From the NCBI RefSeq assembly GCF_000016385.1, contig NC_009376.1, positions 1,054,001 through 1,118,000 of the forward strand: a stretch of DNA of 64,000 nt. Reading direction: 5' to 3'. The notes beneath the pieces were generated by a model. That model worked only from the letters and a program-made list of their open reading frames with translations, had not been told where the DNA came from and ran no database searches. Origin of the DNA: Pyrobaculum arsenaticum DSM 13514. GTDB taxonomy: Archaea; Thermoproteota; Thermoprotei; Thermoproteales; Thermoproteaceae. Below, piece after piece: positions 1 through 8,701 of the stretch. Position 1 is the stretch's first letter, and every line of letters begins with the position of its first letter. Both the position numbers and the translations under genes were made by a program.

Positions 1-63
1 GATTGAGGCGGCGGAGAGGAGAGCGACAAGTAGGAGGATGGAGAGTGAAAAAAGTTTTTTCAT
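1..63 (-). CDS. Secreted protein, N-terminal fragment (cut by window edge)
   Basis: Only the first 21 codons are inside the window. They encode a classic signal peptide: a Lys-Lys start followed by a run of Leu/Ile/Val/Ala ending in Ala-Ala-Ser. A strong GGAGG ribosome-binding site lies just before the ATG, as expected for an internal operon gene, and the ATG overlaps the TGA of the preceding gene (ATGA at 60-63), so the two are probably translated together. The mature protein is outside the window, so its function cannot be judged. Confidence 0.7.
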   Translation of the reverse strand, partial: MKKLFSLSILLLVALLSAASI

Positions 64-1379
64 TTCCTCCTCACAGCAAGGAAGGCGGCGGCTATGGCGA
101 ATATAAGGGCCAACGCCGTCCCGACAAAGGCCACCGTCCTGGCGTTGTTGGCCTCGGCCATAGCGGCGTTTAGCTGTTGCGTCAGCTGGTCCACCTTTTG
201 GTTGAGGGCGGCTACCTGGTCTTTTACCGGTGCGACGTTCTGAGAAACAGCGCTGATCTGGTTGCCCAGCTGGGACACCGAGTTCTTGAGGGAAGCCAAG
301 TCGTTCTGCACGGCCGAGACGCCGCCTTTTAGGGCAGACACGTCGCCTCTAACGGCTTCAATTCCCTGTTGCAACTGAGATAAGAGTTGCGTTTGCTGGA
401 TCATGGTGGTGAGCTCGCGGTAGTTCCCAGTCGCCCAAAGCATCAAGTTTCTGAAAAACCTCGGCCCGTCTAGGGGCACTCTGTAGTACACAGGGGCCAG
501 CATGGGCTCGTAGCCACCGTATGGAGTTTCACCGGATAGTATCAAGACGCTACCGCTGGGCAGGAGCTCAAGAGCCATAAGGGCAAACACGCCCTTGTCT
601 CCCGCCGTGTGGGCCTTTCCATCTCTCCCCTTTCCGTCGGCTGAGGTTCTGCTCTCCACAATGGTGCCGGTGGGGGTTGTATGTACAATTACGAATACGT
701 TATTGTAGTACTTCTGCACCTCGGGGCTCGTGGCGGGGATCCACTTCCCGTCAGGGAGGACGACAGCAACAGCGCCTGGGCCATGGAAGAGCACTCTCTG
801 GGCCATGAAGCCGAGGAAGGAGAGCTGAGGCGGCGGGTCGACCACGCCGACAACTCTGTAGCCAGCCCCGGCGTTGTGTTGGGAGTCTTCTACAGACACG
901 TAGTCGACGCGGATGTGGGCGCCGAGGTATTCGGCGATGTCGTTGCACGCCACTTGCGACTCCTCGGAGCCTTGAGCCGGGTAGTCGGAGTCGGCGGCGC
1001 ACCACAGCACCCTCCCGCCTCCGTCGAGCCACTTCTTAACAGCAGCCAACTCGGCGTCTGACAGAGGCTTCGTCGGCTGGCCCAGCACAATTACCTTAAA
1101 CTGGTTCAGGTCTACTGTGGATAGGTCGCCTGTGAGGAGGACTGCCGACTTCGTGGCGTTTAGTTTGGCGACGACTGGGCCCGGCTTGGCGCCGGGGGGC
1201 AACAAGATGTACAGCTTAGCGAAGTCCGATATCGCTAGGGGGTTTGTCGTGGAGTTAACCCAGAAGTCGAGGCCCTTCTCCGCCTCGCCGTGGGAGAGGT
1301 CTGCCAAGACATTTACATATATTTGTTGGGCGGCTACAAGAGCCGCCAACAATATAATTGTAGATATTGGGACCCGCAT
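60..1379 (-). CDS. Exported protein with coiled-coil stalk and C-terminal membrane anchor
   Basis: The 439-residue protein begins with a signal peptide (about residues 1-17), followed by a globular region of about 310 residues. Residues 90-125 resemble the GATase-like/ThuA-like folds found in surface proteins (a conserved LDGGGRVLW-type turn). Residues ~330-410 are a heptad-rich coiled coil full of Gln, Asn and Val, and the last ~22 residues form a membrane helix ending in Arg-Arg-Lys. It is probably an archaeal surface protein held on a stalk. It is first in an operon with the secreted protein at 1-63. The start is supported by a TATA box at 1396-1405. Exact function is not recognised. Confidence 0.75.
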   Translation of the reverse strand: MRVPISTIILLAALVAAQQIYVNVLADLSHGEAEKGLDFWVNSTTNPLAISDFAKLYILLPPGAKPGPVVAKLNATKSAVLLTGDLSTVDLNQFKVIVLGQPTKPLSDAELAAVKKWLDGGGRVLWCAADSDYPAQGSEESQVACNDIAEYLGAHIRVDYVSVEDSQHNAGAGYRVVGVVDPPPQLSFLGFMAQRVLFHGPGAVAVVLPDGKWIPATSPEVQKYYNNVFVIVHTTPTGTIVESRTSADGKGRDGKAHTAGDKGVFALMALELLPSGSVLILSGETPYGGYEPMLAPVYYRVPLDGPRFFRNLMLWATGNYRELTTMIQQTQLLSQLQQGIEAVRGDVSALKGGVSAVQNDLASLKNSVSQLGNQISAVSQNVAPVKDQVAALNQKVDQLTQQLNAAMAEANNARTVAFVGTALALIFAIAAAFLAVRRK

Positions 1380-1395
1380 GTATCTGAGGAAACCC

Positions 1396-1405
1396 CCTTT
1401 TTATG
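1396..1405 (-). promoter_or_regulatory. TATA box for the exported coiled-coil protein
   Basis: Read on the minus strand the box is CATAAAAAG, centred about 22 bases before the ATG at 1379. This spacing implies a leaderless transcript. Confidence 0.55.
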
Positions 1406-1480
1406 TCTAATTCATATGAACCAAGGCGCAGGGCAGATGGGACTGCAGGGGGCTTGTGAGGTTTAACGCTTATGATAACT

Positions 1481-1490
1481 GTTTAAATAT
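1481..1490 (+). promoter_or_regulatory. TATA box for the ABC substrate-binding protein
   Basis: GTTTAAATAT centred about 23 bases before the ATG at 1509; typical crenarchaeal leaderless spacing. Confidence 0.55.
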
Positions 1491-1508
1491 CTGTAAAATA
1501 AGCTTAAT

Positions 1509-3059
1509 ATGCGAACAGGCTTGTTGGTTACACTAGTTGCAATTGTCGTCGTCGCGATTCTCGCCGTGTATCTCGCCACACAGCCGCCGACGCAGCCACA
1601 ACCCACCACCTCCCCAACTACTACCTCTACTCCTCCCGCTACCACATCGCCGACGTCTCCGCCAACCTCTCCAACTACTTTTCCGCCTACTCCGTCGCCT
1701 TCCACCACTCAGTCACCGTCTCCGACGTCTACTTCGACGCCTCCGCCTACTCAGCCGGCGCCTACTTGCGATAAGTTGGTGGTTTTGACGAGGCACCCGA
1801 CCGATATCTTGGACGCCACGCGCGACTTGTTCTTGAAGAGCGACGTGGCGAAGAAGTACGGCATTAAGGACGTGGTGTTTAGGCCTTTGGCCGCGGCGCA
1901 GTGGCGGCCGCTGATTGAGCGGGGCGAGGCTGATGCGGCGTGGGGCGGAGGGCCCACCCTCTTTGACTCCTTGTATAAAGACGGACTACTCCTGCCTCTT
2001 GAAGGAGATGAAGTAAAGGCCGCCATTGCCCAGATACCTAAAACCGTCGCGGGGATGCCTATGATGCGCGTGGGGCCGGACGGCAAAGTGTACTGGGTGG
2101 CTTGGGCAATTTCCAGCTTCGGCATTACGATCAACACTAAAGTGCTAAGGACAGCCGGCGTGCCTGAGCCCAAGACGTGGACAGACTTGGCGTCTCTAGA
2201 ATACGGCAAAGCCATATTAAAAGGGATGCCAGTCACCGGCTTGGCGCAGTTGACAAAGTCGACGAGTAATACCAGGATTGCGGAGATTATTCTCCAGGCA
2301 TATGGCTGGGACCAGGGCTGGGTGGTCATCACGCTGACGGCGGCCAACGGCAAGGTGTATGGCGGAAGTGAGGCTGTAAGGGACGCGGTCATTGCCGGGG
2401 AGATCGGGGCTGGGTGGACTATTGACTTCTACGGCTACACGGCGCAGTTGCAAAACCCCGACACGAAGTACGTAATTCCGCCGGATACGTCGGTTAATGG
2501 TGACCCCATTGCCGTGGTTAAGAACACCAAGTGCAGAGCTGCCGCTGAGGCCTTCGTGGCGTGGGTGATTACAGAGGGCCAGGTGGTGGTGTTCGACCCC
2601 AAGATTAACAGAATGCCCGTCAACCCCAACGCCTTCAACACGCCTCAGGGGAAGCAGAGGCCCGACCTAAAGAGCGTATATGACCAGCTCTTCCAGCTTA
2701 AGACCATCGAGTTCAACGACACCCTAGCGCTTGCCGTGGAGAACGTTGTTATGTACTACTTTGACGCGGCGATCACCGACAACATAGACATCTTGCAACA
2801 GACGTGGCTTAAGCTGGTAAAGGCTCTAAACGACGGGAAGATTGACAGAACGAAGGCGGAGGCCTTGGCGCAGAGACTCGGCGAGCCGGTGACCTTTGTA
2901 GACCCAGACACGGGGCAGTCTGTCAAGCTGACGATGGAATACGCCATGAGGATAAACGACAGGATTGGAACAGACTCGACGTATAGAGATAAGGTCTATG
3001 CCGCATGGAGAGACGCCGCGAGGAAGAAGTACCAGGAGGTAGCCTCCCAAATCCCCTAG
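1509..3059 (+). CDS. ABC transporter substrate-binding protein (AfuA/FbpA-like, family 1)
   Basis: The 516-residue protein has an N-terminal membrane helix (residues ~4-24) and then a 60-residue Pro/Thr/Ser linker of the kind that tethers crenarchaeal binding proteins to the membrane. From about residue 88 it is a family-1 extracellular solute-binding domain, as in iron(III), thiamine, spermidine and phosphonate binders. It faces a double permease (3065-4873) and an ATPase (4870-5913), which complete the importer. The gene is convergent with the permease, five bases apart. The ligand is probably a small anion or metal chelate, but no ligand residues could be assigned. A T-run follows the stop (3060-3065). 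Confidence 0.8.
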   Translation: MRTGLLVTLVAIVVVAILAVYLATQPPTQPQPTTSPTTTSTPPATTSPTSPPTSPTTFPPTPSPSTTQSPSPTSTSTPPPTQPAPTCDKLVVLTRHPTDILDATRDLFLKSDVAKKYGIKDVVFRPLAAAQWRPLIERGEADAAWGGGPTLFDSLYKDGLLLPLEGDEVKAAIAQIPKTVAGMPMMRVGPDGKVYWVAWAISSFGITINTKVLRTAGVPEPKTWTDLASLEYGKAILKGMPVTGLAQLTKSTSNTRIAEIILQAYGWDQGWVVITLTAANGKVYGGSEAVRDAVIAGEIGAGWTIDFYGYTAQLQNPDTKYVIPPDTSVNGDPIAVVKNTKCRAAAEAFVAWVITEGQVVVFDPKINRMPVNPNAFNTPQGKQRPDLKSVYDQLFQLKTIEFNDTLALAVENVVMYYFDAAITDNIDILQQTWLKLVKALNDGKIDRTKAEALAQRLGEPVTFVDPDTGQSVKLTMEYAMRINDRIGTDSTYRDKVYAAWRDAARKKYQEVASQIP

Positions 3060-3064
3060 TTTTT

Positions 3065-4873
3065 TCAAAGAACGAACCCGTATCTAGTCCTTAGCACTCT
3101 GGTAGTGAGGGTTATGGCCGCTACTTGTATCAGCACTAGTATTAAGCCTAGGGTTGCGGCTTCTTGGACGCCGTATAAGCCGCTTTCGTATCTCTCCCTC
3201 ATGAAGGCGGTTATGGGCATGGCCGTGTCTTGGCCCACGCCCTTCAACACGCCAAGTGTAATGCTTAGGGACACCTCGCTGGTTACGTAGACGAAGCCTA
3301 TCAATGCGCCGCTGAGGATGTTGTTTTTGAGAAGGGGGAGTAGGATTTTGCGCACCACGCCGGGGTACCCGTCGCCGAGGTTGAGGGCAACCTCCTCCAT
3401 AGATGGATGTATCTGCTGGAGCCCCGCGTATATGCTCCTCACCACGAAGGGAAGCTTCCTCACCGAGTATCCCAATATTAGGTAGATCTCTGGGTGTTGT
3501 ATAGGGTCTAGAAGCAATGCGGCGTCGGGGTAGAACGACTTTAGGACTGTGGTGAACTCCAGCGACGTTAGGAAGTAGGCGTAGGCCACCACAAGGCCTG
3601 GTATGGCTATGGGCATTGTGGCTATGGCGTCCAAGGCGTTGGCCAAGGGACCTCGCGAACGCGAGGCGGCTAGGGCGACGAGGAGCCCCACGGCCACCAT
3701 TATCATCGTTGCGGCAACTCCGTAGTATATAGTATTATATATACCTCTAACGAAGAGCGGGTTAGTGAAAACCTGTTCCAGCCTTGCCGCGGCGTTCTGC
3801 AGCGTCAGCCCCTCAGGCAGAGGCGACGTGGTCCACCTATCTGCAAAAACAATTGTTATTGCCCCCATCAACGGGGCCGAGGCCAGCGCCACCAGGGGAA
3901 ACGCCACGAGGTATATCAACACTTTGCCCAGGGGGCCCGGGGTGTATATCCGCGGTCTCAGCTGCCTTATCAACATCGCGTACTGCCGGAGCCCCACGTA
4001 CTTCCTCACAGCGAGGAAAGACGTCACGGAGATCGCCAAGAGGATGAGGGCCAGAAAGGCGGCTGTGGGGCTAATCTGCCCCCTTAGTTGGTCGAGGAAC
4101 TTAGAATAAACCTGGTACGAGAGGAGCTTCCGGGCCATGGGGTCGTCTTGGAATATTATCGGCGCCGCCACGTCGTCTATGGCGAATATGAACACCAACA
4201 CGAAGGCCGCCGCCAGGCCGGGGAGCGACAAGGGGAATACTACGTCCCTCACAGCCCTCCCCTCACCGGCCCCAAGGTTGTTGGCCACCTCCTCAAGGGT
4301 CGGATCCACGCGGGTTAGGGCGGCGTAGATGTTGAGGTAGGCGATGGGGAGGTACATGATGGCTTGGACAAGCGCCACCGCGGCCAAGCCGGAGATCTCA
4401 AGCCTAAAAGGCAGACCCAACACGTCGTGGAGGATCCAATTCAACGTCCCCCATCTCGGGTCCAGGAACTTCCTCACCACATATGCAGTGGCGAAGGGCA
4501 TAACGATAAGAGGCACGGTGGCTAAAAGCCCTAGGAACGTCCTCCCCCGGAAGACGTACTTCGCGAGGACGTACGCCAAGACGAAGCCCAGGGCGACGTC
4601 AGCCGCCGCCACCAGGGCCGCCACCCATAGGCTGTTCAACACAACGCCGAGATCAGGCCCCCTTATCACCACGGTGGGCGGATCCGTGGGCCTTACAAAA
4701 AAGGCGTTTCTAAAAGCATCTGGCGAGAGGTTTATATAAAACGGGTCGGTTATCGAGGTGTAAACCTCCCCGATACCCGCCAATACCTGCCAGAAGATGA
4801 AAACGAGGGGCAAGACTAGGAACAGCCCCAGAAAGGCGTAGCCTACACCTGTGGAGAAGGCGAGGAATCTCAT
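3065..4873 (-). CDS. ABC transporter permease, fused double domain (FbpB/ThiP-like)
   Basis: The 602-residue integral membrane protein consists of two tandem BPD_transp_1 domains. Each holds about six helices and an EAA loop: 'EEVANNLGAGEG' near residue 195 and 'EEVALNLGDGYPG' near residue 500. Fusion of both permease halves in one chain is usual for the Fbp/AfuB and ThiP families, so one polypeptide can replace the permease dimer. It overlaps the upstream ATPase gene by four bases (ATGA) and works with the binding protein at 1509-3059. Confidence 0.85.
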   Translation of the reverse strand: MRFLAFSTGVGYAFLGLFLVLPLVFIFWQVLAGIGEVYTSITDPFYINLSPDAFRNAFFVRPTDPPTVVIRGPDLGVVLNSLWVAALVAAADVALGFVLAYVLAKYVFRGRTFLGLLATVPLIVMPFATAYVVRKFLDPRWGTLNWILHDVLGLPFRLEISGLAAVALVQAIMYLPIAYLNIYAALTRVDPTLEEVANNLGAGEGRAVRDVVFPLSLPGLAAAFVLVFIFAIDDVAAPIIFQDDPMARKLLSYQVYSKFLDQLRGQISPTAAFLALILLAISVTSFLAVRKYVGLRQYAMLIRQLRPRIYTPGPLGKVLIYLVAFPLVALASAPLMGAITIVFADRWTTSPLPEGLTLQNAAARLEQVFTNPLFVRGIYNTIYYGVAATMIMVAVGLLVALAASRSRGPLANALDAIATMPIAIPGLVVAYAYFLTSLEFTTVLKSFYPDAALLLDPIQHPEIYLILGYSVRKLPFVVRSIYAGLQQIHPSMEEVALNLGDGYPGVVRKILLPLLKNNILSGALIGFVYVTSEVSLSITLGVLKGVGQDTAMPITAFMRERYESGLYGVQEAATLGLILVLIQVAAITLTTRVLRTRYGFVL

Positions 4874-5913
4874 GTCTTAAATGCCCACGCCCTGGCCACC
4901 TCCACGGCGATCTCCTCCCCCCTGGCGGCCGGGGGCATTGACCCCTCAGCCTTGAGCCTAGCCCCTCCACATTTGAGGGTTGTCTGGTAGTGCCTCCCGA
5001 GAAAGACCACATCCTCCACGACGCACCGGAGAGACCCGTTGCCCATGTATATATCTTCTGGGCGTACCACGACGGAGACTTCGTCCCCCGGCGCCGCCTT
5101 TTCGCGGCTGTAGGCAGAGATGGGGAACCCCACGTCTACCACCACAGCCTCCCCCTTGGCCTCTATTACCCTGCCCCTCAGCACGTTGGATCTACCCACG
5201 AAGGTGGCCACAAATAAGTTAGCCGGCTTGTGGTAGATCTCCTCAGGAGTCCCCACCTGCATGATCCTTCCCGCATTCATTACGGCAATTCTATCAGCCA
5301 CGGCGAAGGCCTCCTCTTGGTCATGCGTAACGTAGATCGTCGTGATGGACAACCTCTTTGCGATCTTCCTTACCTCATCCCTTAGCTCAACCCTCAGCTT
5401 CGCGTCGAGGTTGGCAAGCGGCTCGTCGAGGAGGAGCACTTCCGGCTGAACCACCAGCGCTCTAGCGAGGGCCACCCGTTGCTGCTGGCCCCCAGACAGC
5501 TGGAAAGGCCGCCTCTTTTCGAGGCCGGCGAGGCCGACAAGCTCCAGCGCCTCCATAACCCTCTTCTCCACCTCGGCCTTGGTGAGCCTAAGCCTCTTGG
5601 CCCTGAGCTTGAGGCCATAGGCCACGTTTTCAAAAACCGTCATGTGCGGCCATAGGGCCCAAGTCTGCGGCACCACGGCTGTGTTCCTCTCCTGAGTCGG
5701 CAGATGCGTCACGTCTCTGTCGTCGAAAAATATGCGGCCGGAGGTGGGCTCCTCTAGCCCAGCGACGAGGCGGAGGAGCGTGGTTTTGCCGCAGCCAGAT
5801 GGGCCGAGGACGGCCACAACCTCGCCGTCGCCTACGACGAGATCTACGTCGTCAACAGCCACAACTCTGCCATCGAAGACTTTGCGGAGCCTCTCCAGCC
5901 TTACAACTGTCAC
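4870..5913 (-). CDS. ABC transporter ATPase (FbpC/PotA-like)
   Basis: The 347-residue protein has a Walker A GPSGCGKT at residues 37-44, the signature LSGGQQQR, Walker B LLLDEPLANLD, and the switch histidine in VTHDQEEA. A TOBE-like regulatory domain fills the last ~100 residues, as in importers for iron, spermidine, maltose or thiamine. It energises the double permease, to which it is translationally coupled by an ATGA overlap. The start is GTG, chosen because a TATA box (5931-5940) lies 22 bases before it. Confidence 0.88.
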   Translation of the reverse strand: MTVVRLERLRKVFDGRVVAVDDVDLVVGDGEVVAVLGPSGCGKTTLLRLVAGLEEPTSGRIFFDDRDVTHLPTQERNTAVVPQTWALWPHMTVFENVAYGLKLRAKRLRLTKAEVEKRVMEALELVGLAGLEKRRPFQLSGGQQQRVALARALVVQPEVLLLDEPLANLDAKLRVELRDEVRKIAKRLSITTIYVTHDQEEAFAVADRIAVMNAGRIMQVGTPEEIYHKPANLFVATFVGRSNVLRGRVIEAKGEAVVVDVGFPISAYSREKAAPGDEVSVVVRPEDIYMGNGSLRCVVEDVVFLGRHYQTTLKCGGARLKAEGSMPPAARGEEIAVEVARAWAFKT

Positions 5914-5930
5914 GTTGCAAAAGCGGCCCT

Positions 5931-5940
5931 AATATATAAC
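5931..5940 (-). promoter_or_regulatory. TATA box for the ABC ATPase operon
   Basis: AATATATAAC (plus strand) reads GTTATATATT on the coding strand and lies ~22 bases before the GTG at 5913. It is one half of a 72-base divergent promoter region shared with aIF2 gamma. Confidence 0.6.
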
Positions 5941-5955
5941 TTTCCCCCTGGCGAT

Positions 5956-5967
5956 AACTATAAAAAC
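5956..5967 (+). promoter_or_regulatory. TATA box for aIF2 gamma
   Basis: AACTATAAAAAC centred ~24 bases before the ATG at 5986. Confidence 0.6.
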
Positions 5968-5985
5968 TACGCCCCATTTGGCGCC

Positions 5986-7221
5986 ATGACTTTCGTCTAT
6001 CCAGACGCCATTGTGTCCACAGCCGGCCACGTGGACCACGGCAAGACCCAGACTACCTACGCCCTCTCGGGCGTCTGGGTCATGAAGCACAGCGAGGAGA
6101 TAAAAAAGGCCATGACTATAAAGCTGGGGTACACCCAGATAGGGATATACGACTGCGGCGACGAGTACTACTACAGCGACGGCGTGTTGAAGGAGGGGAA
6201 GTGCCCCAACGGCGAGGAGCCCAAACTGGTGAGGCGGCTCTCGCTACTAGACGTCCCGGGCCACGAGGTGCTGGTCGCCACGATGGTCTCCGGCGCCGCT
6301 GTCGTCGACGGGGCGCTCTTGGTGGTGGACGCTTCCCAGCCCGCCCCCCAGCCCCAGACAGCGGAGCACTTCGCCGTGTTGGACATCATAGGCGTGAGGC
6401 ACATGGTGGTGGCCCAGAACAAGGTCGACCTAGTGACGAAGGAGAAGGCCCTTGAAAACTACGAGCAGATCAGGAGCTTCCTCGCCGGGACTTGGGCCGA
6501 GAAGGCGAAGATCATCCCGATATCTGCCTTGCACAAGGTCAACATCGACGCCCTCGCCACGTACCTGGCCAAGGAGATTCCCAGGAGGGAGGCGGAGCTG
6601 GGCAAGCCTGCCCGCTTCTCGGTGCTTAGGAGCTTCAACGTCAACCCGCCGGGCACCCCGCCGGAGAAGCTCAGAGGCGGCGTCCTAGGCGGCACGTTGC
6701 TACAAGGCGTGTTGAGGGTAGGCGACGAGATAGAGCTCAGGCCGGGGCTGAAGGTGGACAAGCCCAAGCCCGGCTACCAGCCCATATACACCAAGGTCCT
6801 CAGCATCGAGTACAGCGGGTACAAGGTAGAGGAGGCGCGGCCAGGGGGGCTGGTGGGCATAATGACTGGGCTGGACCCTGCGCTGACCAAGGCAGATGCC
6901 CTAGCCGGCACAGTGGTCGGCAAGCCGGGGACCCTCCCGCCCGTGTGGACTGCGATAGAGGTGGAGACGAAGCCCATCCCCAGAGCCGCTGGGGAGAAGC
7001 CCGAGCCCTTCAAGCAGAACGAGGTTGTCCTACTCGCAGTGGGCCCCGCCACCGTCTTCGGAGTAGTCCAAGCCGTGAAGAAAGACGTAATCACCGTCGT
7101 CTTGAAAAAGGCGGTCTGCGCAGAACAGGGCTCGAAGGTGGTCGTTATCCGGCAGATAAAGAACCGGTGGATAGTCACAAACTACGGCACCCTCAAAGGC
7201 GGCACCGTGGCACTGGAATAG
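5986..7221 (+). CDS. eif2g: Translation initiation factor aIF2, gamma subunit
   Basis: This 411-residue GTPase is the core of aIF2, which brings initiator Met-tRNA to the small ribosomal subunit. G1 is GHVDHGKT at residues 14-21, G3 is DVPGHE, G4 is NKVD, and SAL follows as G5. The domain 2/3 barrels (residues ~200-411) include the FNVNPPGT segment typical of eIF2 gamma. The zinc-knuckle region keeps only two cysteines (YDCG... and KCPNG), fewer than in euryarchaeal and eukaryal versions. The length is normal for the family. It is a stable housekeeping marker and supports an archaeal host. Confidence 0.96.
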   Translation: MTFVYPDAIVSTAGHVDHGKTQTTYALSGVWVMKHSEEIKKAMTIKLGYTQIGIYDCGDEYYYSDGVLKEGKCPNGEEPKLVRRLSLLDVPGHEVLVATMVSGAAVVDGALLVVDASQPAPQPQTAEHFAVLDIIGVRHMVVAQNKVDLVTKEKALENYEQIRSFLAGTWAEKAKIIPISALHKVNIDALATYLAKEIPRREAELGKPARFSVLRSFNVNPPGTPPEKLRGGVLGGTLLQGVLRVGDEIELRPGLKVDKPKPGYQPIYTKVLSIEYSGYKVEEARPGGLVGIMTGLDPALTKADALAGTVVGKPGTLPPVWTAIEVETKPIPRAAGEKPEPFKQNEVVLLAVGPATVFGVVQAVKKDVITVVLKKAVCAEQGSKVVVIRQIKNRWIVTNYGTLKGGTVALE

Positions 7222-7281
7222 GCCCAGGCCCCGCGGAGCTGGGGCACAGCTAAAAATTAAAAGGCAAGAGTAAGGATTTTT

Positions 7282-7638
7282 GTGGGCTTCGTGAAGGTCA
7301 AGGCAGGTGTCTTTAACCCCCTCGCCCCAGATAAGGTTGTGGAAGTGGAAGGCATTGTGGACACCGGCGCTGTGTATACGGTGATCCGCCGCGATGTCTT
7401 AGAGGGACTCGGGATAAGACCGGTAAAGAGGAGAAGGTTTAAGGCCTTCGGCGGCTATGTGGAGAGAGACGTAGGCGAGGCGGGGCTTGTGCTCATGGGG
7501 GAGAGGAGAGTCGTCCCAGTGATATTCGGCGAGGCGGAAGATGTCCTAGTCATCGGCGTCACTGCGCTGGAGATATTCGGGCTGGAGGTCGACCCGGTAC
7601 GCGGAACGCTGAAAGAGGCCGAGTTGCTACTCCTCTAA
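7282..7638 (+). CDS. Small retropepsin-like aspartyl protease family protein
   Basis: The 118-residue protein carries the aspartyl-protease core VDTGA near residue 27, followed by hydrophobic strands and an 'LVIGVTALEIFGLEVD' segment that matches the second conserved hairpin of single-domain retropepsin-like proteins. Such proteins act as dimers, each chain giving one Asp. Many short archaeal members are annotated only as 'aspartyl protease', without biochemistry. The start is GTG; an A/T-rich stretch 30 bases upstream (AAAATTAAAAG) could be the promoter. It is downstream of aIF2 gamma on the same strand, with no obvious functional link. Confidence 0.65.
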   Translation: MGFVKVKAGVFNPLAPDKVVEVEGIVDTGAVYTVIRRDVLEGLGIRPVKRRRFKAFGGYVERDVGEAGLVLMGERRVVPVIFGEAEDVLVIGVTALEIFGLEVDPVRGTLKEAELLLL

Positions 7639-7846
7639 ACAGCCACCTCAACAGCTAGGAGGCGCAGTAAGCAACTAGTTATCAACTCAACACGCCGCCG
7701 AGGGTGCACCCAGCGCATCGCTGCACAGATATGACACAGCTCCTTTCCGCCGCCGGCACTGCGACGAAAGCCCACGAAATCCCGACGGTTGCTGTGGCGA
7801 GGTTAGGACTCTGTCCATGAGGGCCGCTGTGACGGGTGGTGTATGT

Positions 7847-8701
7847 TTATCTTTCTTCTCGGATGTATGGCTTGGCTAGCCAGCGGGGGGCTGGGGTTTT
7901 TCCTCTGGTTTTTCTGGTGGCGAGCTGGACGGCGACGAGTACGGCGATGGAGACTAAGTAGGGTACTGTGTTGAGCAGGTGGGGGGATGCTTGTAGGTAG
8001 CTTTGAAGGGCGTATGACAGCGTGATGAAGAGGGAGGGGACTAGGGAGGCCCCTATGGCGGCTATGGGGTTCCAGAGGGCTATCATGGCGGTTATCACGG
8101 CGAGGGTTCCCCAGCCCATTACAAGCGACTCCGTCCAGCTTCCATAGTAGGCGAGGACTAGGTATGCCCCGGCGGCTGAGGCGAGGACCCCTTCTATGGC
8201 GCCTGCTACTTTTCTGACCCAATACACGTCTACGCCGATTAGGTCGAGGGAGGCGGGGTCGTCTCCCGAGGCCCTTATGGCGAGACCCAGCCTCGTGCGG
8301 AGCATGATGTGTATGGCTACCGCGAGGGCGGTGGCCGCGGCGAAGGCTTCGACGCCGGTAATGGGGGGCTTTTCAAAGGGCTTGCCGACGGCGGGCTGGG
8401 CGAGCTGGGAGCCGATGCCGTATGCCGCCATGGTGAAGGCGAAGCCGAGGAGGATTTGGTTGAGCGCCATGTCGTTGGAGAGGTAGTAGTAGAGGAGGTT
8501 GTAGGCGGTGCCCACGGCAAGCGCGGCGATGTAGCCCCACGGAGGGCCCAGGGCGGCGGCTACTGCGGCTGATAGGTAGACCACGCCTTCTAGGCCTAGG
8601 TTGAGCACTCCGGCTCTCTGACCCACCACCGCGCCTAGTGTGGCTAGGAGGATGGGGACGGCTCCTTTGGCCGCGCCTAGTGCGAGGGCTTCTAGCGCCA
8701 T
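7847..8701 (-). CDS. BMP-type ABC transporter permease 2 (nucleoside/YufQ-like)
   Basis: The 284-residue membrane protein is of the BPD_transp_2 family, with about eight helices and the conserved 'LNLGLEGVVYLSAA' segment near residue 30 that marks permeases for nucleosides and other small ligands. I chose the ATG at 8701, because the longer reading frame adds an Arg/Pro-rich shadow peptide. With this start it overlaps the preceding permease gene by 10 bases. It forms the transport channel with the protein at 8692-9654, served by the ATPase and the BMP-type binding protein upstream. Confidence 0.85.
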   Translation of the reverse strand: MALEALALGAAKGAVPILLATLGAVVGQRAGVLNLGLEGVVYLSAAVAAALGPPWGYIAALAVGTAYNLLYYYLSNDMALNQILLGFAFTMAAYGIGSQLAQPAVGKPFEKPPITGVEAFAAATALAVAIHIMLRTRLGLAIRASGDDPASLDLIGVDVYWVRKVAGAIEGVLASAAGAYLVLAYYGSWTESLVMGWGTLAVITAMIALWNPIAAIGASLVPSLFITLSYALQSYLQASPHLLNTVPYLVSIAVLVAVQLATRKTRGKTPAPRWLAKPYIREER

